Source: Equadaptatus sp045642025
Lineage (GTDB): Bacteria; Synergistota; Synergistia; Synergistales; Synergistaceae
Direction of reading: 5' to 3'
NCBI GenBank assembly: GCA_045642025.1
Contig: JAZUIB010000041.1
Coordinates: 1-43,140, forward strand
Length of the DNA stretch: 43,140 nt
Shown: in pieces, positions 6,709-15,866 of the stretch
How the letters are laid out: every line of letters begins with the position of its first letter
How positions within the stretch are numbered: position 1 is the stretch's first letter
Position numbers and translations under genes: made by a program
Notes under the pieces: generated by a model
Databases searched by the model: none
The model's input: only the letters and a program-made list of their open reading frames with translations
Told to the model about the DNA's origin: nothing

Positions 6709-8022
6709 TTGCTTAAGTTTGCTATTAGGGTGTTTGGTTGCCAGATGAATGTTTACGACGGAGACAGACTTCGCACGTCTTTTGTGCACAGAGGCTGGGA
6801 GGAAACTGACGATACGTCAGCAGATGTAATTGTACTTGTTACCTGCAGCATACGCGATAAAGCGGAGCAGAAAGTAATAAGCGAAATCGGCCGTTATAAT
6901 TTGCGCTATAAACAGAATGGAAAAACTCCGGCAGTTGTGCTTGTTGGTTGTATGGCTCAGAGAGTCGGCAGGGAAACGGCGAAGCGTTTCCATTGTGTAA
7001 AACTTGTTTCTGGGCCCCGTCATCTCGGGCTTGTACCTCAGGGAATTGAAGATATGTTCCGTGACGGAGAAAGCCGTTTCTTTATGGATGATGATCCGCG
7101 CGCACTGCAGGATTTGGAGGTTGCTCCAATTGAAAGAACAAATCCGTACAAGGCATATGTCACAATCAGCTATGGCTGCGACCGTTTCTGCAGCTACTGT
7201 ATTGTTCCCTATGTCCGTGGACGGCTGCAGTCCAGAAAGCATGAGGATATTCTTGCCGAAGTCAGAACACTTGTTAAATCAGGTGTCAGTGAGGTTACAC
7301 TGCTTGGTCAGAATGTTGACGCATATGGCAAGGATACGAAAGATTACACTTTTGCCAAGCTTCTGAAAGATGTTTCCGAAATTGAAGGCATAACGCGGCT
7401 TCGTTTTGCAACATCGCACCCGAAGGATTTTGACGAGGATATTTTGCTGGTTATGGCTGAAACACCAAGTATCTGCCGTTCGATAAATCTTCCAGTTCAA
7501 TCTGGCAGCGACAGAATTTTAAAAGAAATGAACCGCGGTTACACTGTTGAGAGATATCGTGAGCTTGTAACAAAAATTCGCAGAGCTCTTCCTGATGTTA
7601 TGCTGACCACAGACCTTATTGTAGGTTTCCCGGGAGAAACTGAAGAGGAATACAAGGATTCATATAATTTGCTGAAAGAAATGCGTTTTGATATTGTTCA
7701 TACGGCTGCTTACTCACCAAGAGAAGGCACAAAGGCCGCTGTTATGGACTGTCAGATTGATAATCGCATAAAAGCTCGCAGACTCAACGAAATTAATGAT
7801 ATGCAGTCGCAGCTTGCAAGAGAACTTAACGAGGAATACACAGGAAGAACGCTGCAAATTCTTGCAGACGGTTTTGCTCCTCGTGGAGAAGGGCTAATTC
7901 AGGGGCGTACAATGTCCGACAAGGTTGTAATTTTTCGGGGAGGCAGAGAAGATTTCGGGAAGATGCTTTCTGTAAGAATAACTCGTGCTAGCCACTGGTC
8001 GCTTGAAGGAGAAAGAATATAA
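6709..8022 (+). CDS. miaB: tRNA-2-methylthio-N6-isopentenyladenosine37 synthase MiaB
   Basis: MiaB is a radical SAM methylthiotransferase that adds a methylthio group to i6A37 of tRNAs reading UNN codons. The 437-residue product has all three domains. The UPF0004 domain carries cluster cysteines C11, C46 and C81. The radical SAM domain carries CDRFCSYC near residue 155. The C-terminal TRAM segment is near residues 370-430 (YTGRTLQILADGF). TTG at 6709 is preferred because AAAAGGGG lies 8 bases upstream. A TTG at 6688 in the same frame lies at the presumed transcription start. comEA begins 2 bases after its stop. MiaA is not in this window. Confidence 0.93.
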   Translation: MLKFAIRVFGCQMNVYDGDRLRTSFVHRGWEETDDTSADVIVLVTCSIRDKAEQKVISEIGRYNLRYKQNGKTPAVVLVGCMAQRVGRETAKRFHCVKLVSGPRHLGLVPQGIEDMFRDGESRFFMDDDPRALQDLEVAPIERTNPYKAYVTISYGCDRFCSYCIVPYVRGRLQSRKHEDILAEVRTLVKSGVSEVTLLGQNVDAYGKDTKDYTFAKLLKDVSEIEGITRLRFATSHPKDFDEDILLVMAETPSICRSINLPVQSGSDRILKEMNRGYTVERYRELVTKIRRALPDVMLTTDLIVGFPGETEEEYKDSYNLLKEMRFDIVHTAAYSPREGTKAAVMDCQIDNRIKARRLNEINDMQSQLARELNEEYTGRTLQILADGFAPRGEGLIQGRTMSDKVVIFRGGREDFGKMLSVRITRASHWSLEGERI

Positions 8023-8024
8023 CG

Positions 8025-8678
8025 ATGAAGAGTAACAGAATTCTGTTTGTTGTGTTCGGAATAGCGTGTCTGTTGCTTTTTTCTGTGCTTTTGCATAATT
8101 TTGGTGGCAGTTTGATGAATGCTTCTGACGAGGTGGCGGAAGAAAGCGTTGATGTAACTGAGCGTAGTTCTATCGAAACAGCGCAGGATACTGCAGAGAG
8201 TTCCGAAAATTCAGGAGAAATTGTTGTTTACGTTAACGGAGCGATTAAAAAACCCGGTGTTTATACAGTTGCCGCTGGTACTCGAGTATATCAGGTACTT
8301 GACCGCGCCGGAGGTTTTACCGAAGATGCGGACAAAAGCGCGGTAAATCTTGCCGCTAAAGTGAAAGACGGGCAGCAAATATCCTTCCCCTCTTGTGTGG
8401 AAACTGCGCAGAAGAGTTATAAAAAAGGCACCCGTTCTTCAAACAATGTTTCAAAGCGCTCTGGAAAAAGCGAAGTTGCTGGCAAAGTTAATCTAAACAG
8501 TGCATCGCAGGAGGAAATTGAAAGCCTTCCCGGAGTAGGTGCGAAAACTGCTGAGAAAATAATTAGTTATCGCAAACAGAACGGCAGTTTTGCCAGAATA
8601 GAAGATATTCTGCTTGTAAAAGGTATCGGCCCTAAAAAATATGAAAAAATGAAAGACAGGCTGACGGTTGGAGAGTAA
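8025..8678 (+). CDS. comEA: ComEA-type competence DNA receptor
   Basis: ComEA binds incoming double-stranded DNA outside the inner membrane during natural transformation. The 217-residue product has an N-terminal membrane anchor (residues about 5-27), a polar Ser/Glu-rich linker, an SLBB domain (VVYVNGAIKKPGVYTV, about residues 66-125) and a C-terminal pair of helix-hairpin-helix motifs (VNLNSASQEEIESLPGVG and LLVKGIGPKKYEKM). This is the Gram-positive-like architecture. The ATG follows a GAAGGAG site inside the miaB end, and the stop overlaps the comEC start region by 11 bases. Confidence 0.92.
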   Translation: MKSNRILFVVFGIACLLLFSVLLHNFGGSLMNASDEVAEESVDVTERSSIETAQDTAESSENSGEIVVYVNGAIKKPGVYTVAAGTRVYQVLDRAGGFTEDADKSAVNLAAKVKDGQQISFPSCVETAQKSYKKGTRSSNNVSKRSGKSEVAGKVNLNSASQEEIESLPGVGAKTAEKIISYRKQNGSFARIEDILLVKGIGPKKYEKMKDRLTVGE

Positions 8679-10098
8679 GGTCTGTCCTCTTTCTTTAACA
8701 CCTGCCTTCAGCGTACTGCTCGGGATTGTTGCGGCTCTTTTTGCAAATGATGTAGGCTGCAGTTTTTATCTTTCTGTATGTGCAGGTGGTTTGGTATCTT
8801 CTGCATGGGTTTTTTGCGGAACAGAAAAGTTTCTCAAGAATTGGCATTGTGTTTTTTTTCTGACAATTTTCTTTGTCGTTACACTTTCTTCGGTTTCACT
8901 TTACAGAATTAACGCAACAACGAACTTCCCGGACAGTATAGCCTGTAAAGGAACCGTTCGTTCAGTTAGAAACTGGGGCGAAAACCGTTGTGCGCTGCTG
9001 ATATCAACTAAGTACGGGAAAACGGTTGCCTATGTCGATCAGCATAAAATTCCTGAAAACGGCGCTAAAATATGGCTGTCTGCAGCCGTTTTTGATTTTA
9101 ATAAAGCATCAGAAGACGGTGCATTTGATGAAGATAAATACTGGAAAGCCAAAGGTGCCATCAAAAAATGCATGGTGCTTGATATACAGATGATAGGAAA
9201 ACCGAATATTTTTTATCGTTTCCGGAATTTTTTAGACAAACGCATAAAAGATACTCTGCCTAAAAAGTGTGCGCAGTATATGGCAGCGATTACACTTGGC
9301 GAAAAAAGCCGTGAATTGTTTTTGTTGCATAAAGAATCTGGTACTGGTCATCTGCTTGCTGTGTCAGGTTTTCATGTAGGTATCTTTGCCGGAATAGGAT
9401 ATTTTCTGTTCAGAAAGAAAAAGCACAAAATTGTTCTAATATCACTTATGGTATGGGCTTACGTATTACTTTCAGGTTGTGCGCCAGGTGCTCTACGTGC
9501 GGCTTTTATGCTACAATTTGCGCTGATTTCGCTTTTGTTCGGTGCTCCTGTTACCTCTTTTAACAGTGTGTCGCTTGCCGGTATTATTCTTCTTTTGATT
9601 AATCCATTCTGTTATTACGATATTGCATTTAGACTGTCGCTTTTGGCAGCTCTTTTCATAACCTCATGTACCGGCAGTTTCAGCTTAGTGTCTTCTGCCC
9701 TTGTTTCCATGCTTGTGTGGTTTGTCACAGCGGCGCAGTGTGCTTTTAGTTTTAAACGCCTGCCGGCTGCGGGACTTTTTATGAATATTATTGCAGTCCC
9801 AGTTTTTGCGCTTTTATTTCCGTTGTTAGTAGTTTGTTCGCTTCCTGCTCTTTTGGGGTTGCCTTTTTGCGGTATCTTTACCGCTTTCTGCGAATATCTC
9901 TTAGAAGGCTGGGAAATTTTCTCCGAGATTTTTACACGTCTGATACCATGGAATTTTACATGGTCTGCAGTTATGAATGTTGTTTCAGCTTTTGTTTTCT
10001 TCTTCTTTGCGGCTGAAATATCAGGATTTAATAAAAATTTGCGTATTTTTATTGCTATTGTTACCTCTTTGGTACTCGTTTTATCGTTGTATTTGTAG
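8668..10098 (+). CDS. comEC: ComEC/Rec2-family DNA uptake channel, short form
   Basis: ComEC forms the inner-membrane channel that takes up single-stranded DNA. The 476-residue product shows several N-terminal membrane segments, a soluble OB-fold-like region (residues about 90-170) and the Competence domain with the motif GTGHLLAVSGFHVGIFAGI near residue 226 and GCAPGALRAAFM, followed by hydrophobic segments to the end. The C-terminal metallo-beta-lactamase-like domain of full-length ComEC (about 750-800 aa) is absent, and coaX follows within 41 bases. The TTG at 8668 overlaps comEA. No good Shine-Dalgarno is visible, so coupling is likely and the exact start is uncertain. Confidence 0.85.
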   Translation: MESKVCPLSLTPAFSVLLGIVAALFANDVGCSFYLSVCAGGLVSSAWVFCGTEKFLKNWHCVFFLTIFFVVTLSSVSLYRINATTNFPDSIACKGTVRSVRNWGENRCALLISTKYGKTVAYVDQHKIPENGAKIWLSAAVFDFNKASEDGAFDEDKYWKAKGAIKKCMVLDIQMIGKPNIFYRFRNFLDKRIKDTLPKKCAQYMAAITLGEKSRELFLLHKESGTGHLLAVSGFHVGIFAGIGYFLFRKKKHKIVLISLMVWAYVLLSGCAPGALRAAFMLQFALISLLFGAPVTSFNSVSLAGIILLLINPFCYYDIAFRLSLLAALFITSCTGSFSLVSSALVSMLVWFVTAAQCAFSFKRLPAAGLFMNIIAVPVFALLFPLLVVCSLPALLGLPFCGIFTAFCEYLLEGWEIFSEIFTRLIPWNFTWSAVMNVVSAFVFFFFAAEISGFNKNLRIFIAIVTSLVLVLSLYL

Positions 10099-10139
10099 TA
10101 AAATATCCCTTTGGTATTGTATGTAACGGAGGGTAGTGC

Positions 10140-10904
10140 ATGCTTCTTGTTCTTGACGTGGGCAACACTAATACAACAATAGGTGTTTACGACGGCAAAA
10201 AACTTATTAAACACTGGCGTCTGACATCAAAAAAACAGACTGTGGATGAAATTGGTTTTACGATGCACAGTCTGCTTGATACATTTTCGATTGACGAAAC
10301 TCAGATTACAGGTGCTGTTTATGCCAGCGTTGTACCTCCGCTTGACGATATTTTTATTCAAAGTGTTGAAAGCTATATCGGAGTTAAATGTCTCAGAGTA
10401 ACTTCTCGCATTGTGAAGGGACTTAAAATAGCTATGAGAAACTCTACAGGTATAGGCGCAGACCGTCTTGCAAATGCCGTTGCCGGAATTGAAAAATATG
10501 GCTTTCCTTTGATAGTTGTTGATCTTGGCACTGCAATTACTCTAGATGTTATTTCAAAAGAAGGCGCATATTTAGGCGGCACAATTTCGCCTGGTATGGA
10601 ACTTGGAATGAACGCGCTGTTTGAAGGTACTGCGAAACTTCCCAAGATTTCTTTGACAGCTCCGCAGCACCGTGTAGGCGGAAATACAATTGAAGCGTTG
10701 CAGTCTGGCATAGTATACGGCACAGTCGGAATGGTTGATACTTTGGTGCGCGAAATAAACAAAGAACTGGGGTATGAATGCAAGCTTGTTGCCACAGGCG
10801 GTCATTCACATATTTTTACGCAGTATTCAACGCTTGTTACAGACTGTGACCCATGGCTGACGCTTGACGGACTTAGAATAATTTACGAAAGAAATGTTGG
10901 ATAG
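10140..10904 (+). CDS. coaX: Type III pantothenate kinase
   Basis: CoaX phosphorylates pantothenate, the first step of coenzyme A synthesis. The type III enzyme belongs to the ASKHA fold and is not feedback-inhibited by CoA. The 254-residue product starts with the phosphate loop DVGNTNTTIGVYDG (residues 5-18). It carries the GIGADR motif near residue 105, the VVDLGTAITLD motif near 128 and a GGTISPGM segment near 145. The ATG at 10140 has GGAGG about 7 bases upstream. The end overlaps dusB by 11 bases. Confidence 0.96.
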   Translation: MLLVLDVGNTNTTIGVYDGKKLIKHWRLTSKKQTVDEIGFTMHSLLDTFSIDETQITGAVYASVVPPLDDIFIQSVESYIGVKCLRVTSRIVKGLKIAMRNSTGIGADRLANAVAGIEKYGFPLIVVDLGTAITLDVISKEGAYLGGTISPGMELGMNALFEGTAKLPKISLTAPQHRVGGNTIEALQSGIVYGTVGMVDTLVREINKELGYECKLVATGGHSHIFTQYSTLVTDCDPWLTLDGLRIIYERNVG

Positions 10905-11907
10905 CAGCTGCCTGGTAGGAAATTTTAAACTTCCCGGATGGCCGAAGAAAATTGGCGGCGTTGAAGTTGCAAACCCTGTATGGCTTGCGCCTATGGCAGG
11001 AGTAACATACTATTCTGTGAGGCAGTTTTACAAGCAGCTTGGCGCAGGTCTTGTGCATACTGAAATGGTGAGCGCGCTGGGGCTTTGCTACAACAGCAAA
11101 AAAACAAAGGCACTGCTTTACGGTGACTATGAAAAAACTCCCGTCGTGTTTCAGATTTTCGGTTCAAATGCCACGGATATTCGCAAAGGCGCGGAACTTG
11201 CGCTTGAAATGAGGCGTTTTGACGCGATAGAAATAAATATGGCGTGTCCGATGCCAAAGGTTACAAAAAAGGGCAGTGGCTCAGCGCTTTTGAAAGTTCC
11301 TGAAACTGCGGCTGAAATTATTTCATCGCTTAAGTCCGAGGGTATTCCTGTTTGGGCAAAAATAAGACGTTTAGCAGATGACGACGAAACGCTTATGTTT
11401 TGCGAAAAGCTGCTGAACGCAGGAGCAGCGCATCTTTTTCTTCACGGCAGAACACAGACGCAGCGATATGAAGGGAAAGCTGACAGAGAAATTGTACGCA
11501 AAGCAGCAGAACTTTTTCCTGCGATGATTTCTGCAAGCGGTGACTGTTATGCGCCGGAAGATTTTGCGGAATATCTTGAAATGGGCTGCTCGTCCGTACT
11601 TGCGGCGCGAGGTGTGCTGAAAGATTTGTGCCTTATACCGAAAACTCTTGCAAAACTCGGCGCGCGGATAGACGAAAAATATTCAGCGCCTTCCGCAGAG
11701 GCACAGGCAGAACTTATATGCCGTTTGTGCGATGCGATATATGAATGTGAGGGTGAAAATCACGCGCTGGTAATGGCTCACAGAACAATCGGCGCGGTAT
11801 TCAAGGGGTTGCGCGGTGCGGCGGAACTCAGAAGACAGGTCGCTTTTCTGCGTAGTTGGCAGAAAATGAAAGAAGTAATACAGAAATGGAAACCGTTGGA
11901 ATACTAA
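10894..11907 (+). CDS. dusB: tRNA-dihydrouridine synthase, DusB-like
   Basis: Dus enzymes reduce uridine to dihydrouridine in the tRNA D-loop, using FMN and NADPH. The 337-residue protein has the TIM-barrel signature: NPVWLAPMAGVTYYSVR (FMN binding) near residues 28-44, EINMACPMPKVTKKGSGSALL with the catalytic Cys near 120, and HGRTQTQRYEGKAD near 183. The helical C-terminal RNA-binding domain follows. ATG 10894 lies within the coaX end. The ribosome site is weak, consistent with coupling. The order coaX-dusB-lysS points to one operon. Assignment to the DusB subfamily rests on overall similarity only. Confidence 0.92.
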   Translation: MLDSSCLVGNFKLPGWPKKIGGVEVANPVWLAPMAGVTYYSVRQFYKQLGAGLVHTEMVSALGLCYNSKKTKALLYGDYEKTPVVFQIFGSNATDIRKGAELALEMRRFDAIEINMACPMPKVTKKGSGSALLKVPETAAEIISSLKSEGIPVWAKIRRLADDDETLMFCEKLLNAGAAHLFLHGRTQTQRYEGKADREIVRKAAELFPAMISASGDCYAPEDFAEYLEMGCSSVLAARGVLKDLCLIPKTLAKLGARIDEKYSAPSAEAQAELICRLCDAIYECEGENHALVMAHRTIGAVFKGLRGAAELRRQVAFLRSWQKMKEVIQKWKPLEY

Positions 11908-11950
11908 AAAAATTGATTAATATATCAAAATAAATTATGGGGTGTTTTTT

Positions 11951-13471
11951 ATGGCAGACGAAAAAAATATGCAGCAGAATCCGCAAAATCAAGTCTCGGA
12001 AGAAGAAGTTTTCAAACAGCGCAAGGATAAACTTTTCCGTCTCCGCGAAGAGGAAAATTACGATCCGTTCAAGCAGACGCAGTGGAACGTTGAACACAAT
12101 CTTGCCTATGTCAGAGAAAAATTTGACTTTCTGAAAGAAAACGAATGGGCAGAAAACGCTGAAATCAGCACGGCAGGTCGTATTATGATACTTCGCCGCC
12201 ACGGCAAAACGGCGTTCGCCGGTTTTGAAGATGGGGATGAAAAAATACAGCTCTGTTTTCAGTTCGATGTGCTTGGCGAAGAAAACTACACATTCTTCAA
12301 AAAATGGGTGGATGCAGGAGACTTTATCGGCATAGTCGGCACACCGTTCCGTACAATGCGCGGCGAACTCACGCTTGCAGTCAAAAAATTCTGTCTGCTT
12401 TCAAAAGCGCTTCGCCCCATGCCGGAGAAATGGCATGGCCTTACAGATATGGAAACACGTTATCGCCAGCGCTATGTTGACCTTATTGCCAATCAGGAGG
12501 TACGCAATGTTTTCCGCAAACGTACGCAGATTATCCGCACCTTCCGCAGAGTGCTTGACGAAAACGGCACACTTGAAGTTGAAACACCTATTCTTTCTCC
12601 GATAGCCGGCGGCGCAAACGCCCGTCCATTTATTACGCATCATAACACCCTTGACATTGACATGTATCTTCGTATCGCGACAGAACTCCACCTCAAACGC
12701 CTTGTGGTCGGTATGCTCGGACGCGTTTATGAAATAGGACGACAGTTCAGAAATGAAGGTATGGATCAGCGGCACAATCCTGAATTTACGTCGCTTGAAG
12801 TTTACTGGCCGTACAGCAACTACGAAGGCATGATGGAGCTCACGGAACAGCTTATCGTCGCAGCGGCTGTCGAACTCGGCGGCAGAAAAGTTACCTACAG
12901 AGACAAAGAAATAGATCTCACGCCTCCGTTCCGCCGTGCCACAATGAGCGAACTTGTTAAGGAATATTCAGGTGTTGACTTTGAAACAATCAACGATCAA
13001 GAGGCAAGAAAAGAAGCGCAGTCAAGAAATATTGAAATTCTTCCGACAGACACGCGCGGGGAAATTCTGCCGAAATTCTTTGACGAATACGTTGAAGACA
13101 AACTCATACAGCCTACATTTGTAACGATGTTCCCGACAGCAGTGTCGCCGCTTGCAAAACGCTGCCCTGACAATCCCGATATGACGGAACGATTTGAACT
13201 GTACATAAACGGCTGGGAAATCGCGAACGCATTCAGCGAACTCAATGACCCGCTTGATCAGAGAAAACGTTTTGAAGACCAGCAGCGTAAACGCGCAGCA
13301 GGCGACGACGAATCACATCCGTTTGACGAAGATTTTATCAACGCGCTTGAATTTGGTATGCCGCCGACAGGGGGCATGGGTATGGGTATAGACCGTATCT
13401 GCATGCTTTTGACAAACGCGGAGTCAATACGCGACATAATTCTCTTCCCAACAATGAGACCAAAGGAATAA
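11951..13471 (+). CDS. lysS: Lysyl-tRNA synthetase, class II
   Basis: Charges tRNA-Lys with lysine. The 506-residue protein has the N-terminal OB-fold anticodon-binding domain (about residues 60-160; STAGRIMILRRHGKTAFAG) and the class II core. Motif 2 is FRNEGMDQRHNPEFTSLE near residue 265. Motif 3 is GGMGMGIDRICMLLT near residue 480. The LysRS-specific SPIAGGANARPF segment is present. The ATG at 11951 has GGGGTG about 7 bases upstream. An in-frame GTG at 11942 overlaps that site and is rejected. ligA follows after 3 bases. A tRNA-Lys gene lies at the right end of the window. Confidence 0.97.
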   Translation: MADEKNMQQNPQNQVSEEEVFKQRKDKLFRLREEENYDPFKQTQWNVEHNLAYVREKFDFLKENEWAENAEISTAGRIMILRRHGKTAFAGFEDGDEKIQLCFQFDVLGEENYTFFKKWVDAGDFIGIVGTPFRTMRGELTLAVKKFCLLSKALRPMPEKWHGLTDMETRYRQRYVDLIANQEVRNVFRKRTQIIRTFRRVLDENGTLEVETPILSPIAGGANARPFITHHNTLDIDMYLRIATELHLKRLVVGMLGRVYEIGRQFRNEGMDQRHNPEFTSLEVYWPYSNYEGMMELTEQLIVAAAVELGGRKVTYRDKEIDLTPPFRRATMSELVKEYSGVDFETINDQEARKEAQSRNIEILPTDTRGEILPKFFDEYVEDKLIQPTFVTMFPTAVSPLAKRCPDNPDMTERFELYINGWEIANAFSELNDPLDQRKRFEDQQRKRAAGDDESHPFDEDFINALEFGMPPTGGMGMGIDRICMLLTNAESIRDIILFPTMRPKE

Positions 13472-13474
13472 TTT

Positions 13475-15496
13475 ATGACTGAAATAGCTGATTTCAAAAA
13501 CAGAGCGGAATGGCTACGCGCGGAACTTGACCGACACGCGAGGTTTTATTATGAGCAGGATGCCCCTGAAATCAGTGACTATGAATACGATAGACTTGCC
13601 AAAGAACTTCAACTGCTTGAACTCGAACATCCAGAACTGACGGTTGAAAATTCTCCAACGCAACGTGTGGGCGGTGCGGCAAAAGAAGGCTTCAACAAGG
13701 TTGAACACGTTGTTCCGATGATGAGCCTTGACAATGCGCTCGACCGGGAGGAACTGCGAAAATTTTACGTTAAACTCGCGCAGTCCTTTGAAAAAGAAAA
13801 CATAGATGTTCTCTGTGAGCCGAAAATAGACGGTCTTTCTGCTTCGCTGATATATGAGGACGGTATTTTCAAAAGCGGCTCAACACGCGGTAACGGACAC
13901 ATCGGAGAAGATGTTACCGAAAATATGAAAACTATTAATACACTGCCGGCTGAACTTGCCGAAAAAATTCAGGGCACGGTCGAAGTGCGCGGTGAAGTCT
14001 GCATGGACAAGGAAAATTTCGCGCTTTTGAATGCCGAAAGAGAAGAAAGAGATCAGCCACTTTTTGCGAATCCGAGAAACGCTGCGGCAGGAAGTCTTCG
14101 TCAGCTTGATCCGGCAGTGACGGCGCAGCGTAGACTGAGCATTTATCTTTATCAGATTGTTGCGCCGGAGCGCTACGGCATTAAAACACAAGAGGAAATG
14201 ATTGACAAACTTCGCGAATGGGGGCTGCCTGTTCAGAAGTCCGAAAAACTTTGCAAAAATCTTGCTGAAATAAACAGTTACCTTGACGAGTGGACAGAAA
14301 AACGTTTTTCTCATCGCATAGATACTGATGGAGTAGTTGTTAAACTTAACGAGCTTAGATTGCGCGAAGAGCTTGGTGAAACAAGCCACGCGCCGCGCTG
14401 GGCAATAGCTTTTAAGTTCCCGCCGGAAGAAAAACTTGCCAAAGTGCTTGATATTGAAGTTACAGTCGGCAGAACAGGAACGTTAACGCCTACCGCAGTG
14501 TTTGAACCTATAAAACTTGCAGGAACGATAGTTCAGCGGGCAAGTCTTCACAATCAGGATGAACTTGACAAAAAAGACGTTCGTATAGGTGACAGTATCT
14601 GGGTGCACAAGGCTGGAGAAATAATTCCTGAGGTTGACAGAGTTGATTTTTCAAGACGCCCTGTAGACAGTAAGCCTTTCAAAATACCTGATATTTGTCC
14701 TGTGTGCGGTGCGAAAGCAGTGCGCATAGAAGGTGAAGCCGCGATTAGATGTACAAACAGCGCATGTCCGGCGCAGATAAAAGAAAGAATAGAGCATTTC
14801 GGCTCACGTCAGGCTATGGATATACGCGGGCTTGGCGAAAAACTTGTGTCACAGCTTGTTGATAATGGAATGATACGCAATGTCGCGGATTTGTACGCTA
14901 TGTCCGTGCTTGAAATAGGAATACTTGACAGAATGGGTGCAAAATCGGCGCAAAATCTTGCAGAAGCGATAGAGAATTCAAAAAAACGTCCGCTTGGTGC
15001 ACTTGTCAACGCTCTCGGCATTCGCAACGTCGGTGAAAAAACGGCCAATGACCTCGCAGAGCGTTTTCGCTCGCTTGACGCGATTATGAAGGCGTCGCTT
15101 GAAAATGAAAGCGAACTTGAGAGTACAGAAGGCATAGGTACTGTAATAGCACAGTCAATGGCGGCATTTTTCTCTGAACCGCACAACAGGGAACTTGTAG
15201 AACGGCTGAGAGGTTACGGACTGACATTTGAAATGACACAGCCTGTTGCAGACAAATCAAATATGCCGTGGTACGGACTGAAATTTGTGCTTACTGGAGA
15301 ACTTTCGGCAATGACGCGCAGTGAAGCTGCCGCAAAAATTGAAGCTTTGGGTGGACAGACTGTCGGAAACGTAAGCAAAAAGACAAACTTTGTGATAGTG
15401 GGCAAATTGCCCGGAAGTAAATACTTAAAAGCCAAAGAACTTAACATAAAAATACTTGACGAACAGGAATTTATAAATAAACTAAATGAGTTTTGA
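13475..15496 (+). CDS. ligA: NAD-dependent DNA ligase LigA
   Basis: Seals nicks in DNA during replication and repair, using NAD+. The 673-residue protein has all family domains in order: Ia/NTase with the adenylated lysine in EPKIDG near residue 115, OB fold (TVGRTGTLTPTAVFEPI) near 330, a four-Cys zinc finger (CPVCGAK to CTNSACP, about 408-433), helix-hairpin-helix repeats (GIRNVGEKTANDLAERF) and a C-terminal BRCT domain (YGLKFVLTGELSAMTRSEA to the end). The ATG lies 3 bases after lysS, with AAAGGA upstream, so the two are cotranscribed. Confidence 0.98.
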   Translation: MTEIADFKNRAEWLRAELDRHARFYYEQDAPEISDYEYDRLAKELQLLELEHPELTVENSPTQRVGGAAKEGFNKVEHVVPMMSLDNALDREELRKFYVKLAQSFEKENIDVLCEPKIDGLSASLIYEDGIFKSGSTRGNGHIGEDVTENMKTINTLPAELAEKIQGTVEVRGEVCMDKENFALLNAEREERDQPLFANPRNAAAGSLRQLDPAVTAQRRLSIYLYQIVAPERYGIKTQEEMIDKLREWGLPVQKSEKLCKNLAEINSYLDEWTEKRFSHRIDTDGVVVKLNELRLREELGETSHAPRWAIAFKFPPEEKLAKVLDIEVTVGRTGTLTPTAVFEPIKLAGTIVQRASLHNQDELDKKDVRIGDSIWVHKAGEIIPEVDRVDFSRRPVDSKPFKIPDICPVCGAKAVRIEGEAAIRCTNSACPAQIKERIEHFGSRQAMDIRGLGEKLVSQLVDNGMIRNVADLYAMSVLEIGILDRMGAKSAQNLAEAIENSKKRPLGALVNALGIRNVGEKTANDLAERFRSLDAIMKASLENESELESTEGIGTVIAQSMAAFFSEPHNRELVERLRGYGLTFEMTQPVADKSNMPWYGLKFVLTGELSAMTRSEAAAKIEALGGQTVGNVSKKTNFVIVGKLPGSKYLKAKELNIKILDEQEFINKLNEF

Positions 15497-15530
15497 GGCA
15501 ACAAAGTCGTCCTATTGAGGAGTGATTAGT

Positions 15531-15866
15531 ATGATAAAGAAAATGGTAATGGATGCCGAGCGGCTTCACGAAGTCACAGGACTTTCGCGAATAGGTTTGC
15601 CGGAAGAGGAATATCAGGAAGTCCTCGACAGAGTCAATGCAGTGCTTCGTATGTGCGATGAAATGCAGGAACTTGATCATGAGAACGTAAAACCGTTCGA
15701 ATGGGACGTTGTCAAAGCTCCTAAACGCCGCGCGGATGTTGTGTCAAAATGGGAAAAGCGTGATGAATTTATCGCAGAGTCCCCCATTCGCGACGGAGAT
15801 TTCTACCGTGTCCCCAAAATTATTTCGCTTGAAGAAGACACTGGTATCAGTGGGGAGGCTAAATAA
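15531..15866 (+). CDS. gatC: Asp/Glu-tRNA amidotransferase subunit C
   Basis: GatC wraps around and stabilises GatA in the GatCAB complex, which converts misacylated Glu-tRNA-Gln and/or Asp-tRNA-Asn to the correct amides. The 111-residue product shows the family pattern: an N-terminal helix pair with the motif LSRIGLPEEEYQEVLDRVNAVLRM, and the C-terminal FIAESPIRDGDFYRVPKI segment that inserts along GatA. The ATG at 15531 has GAGGAG 9 bases upstream, better than the in-frame GTG at 15522. Its TAA overlaps the gatA ATG by one base, indicating coupling. Confidence 0.93.
   Translation: MIKKMVMDAERLHEVTGLSRIGLPEEEYQEVLDRVNAVLRMCDEMQELDHENVKPFEWDVVKAPKRRADVVSKWEKRDEFIAESPIRDGDFYRVPKIISLEEDTGISGEAK

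Noticed and set aside
9615..10214. A 199-codon - strand frame opposite comEC and coaX
   Set aside because: It is antisense to membrane-coding sequence, rich in Lys from T-rich codons, and spans two real genes.
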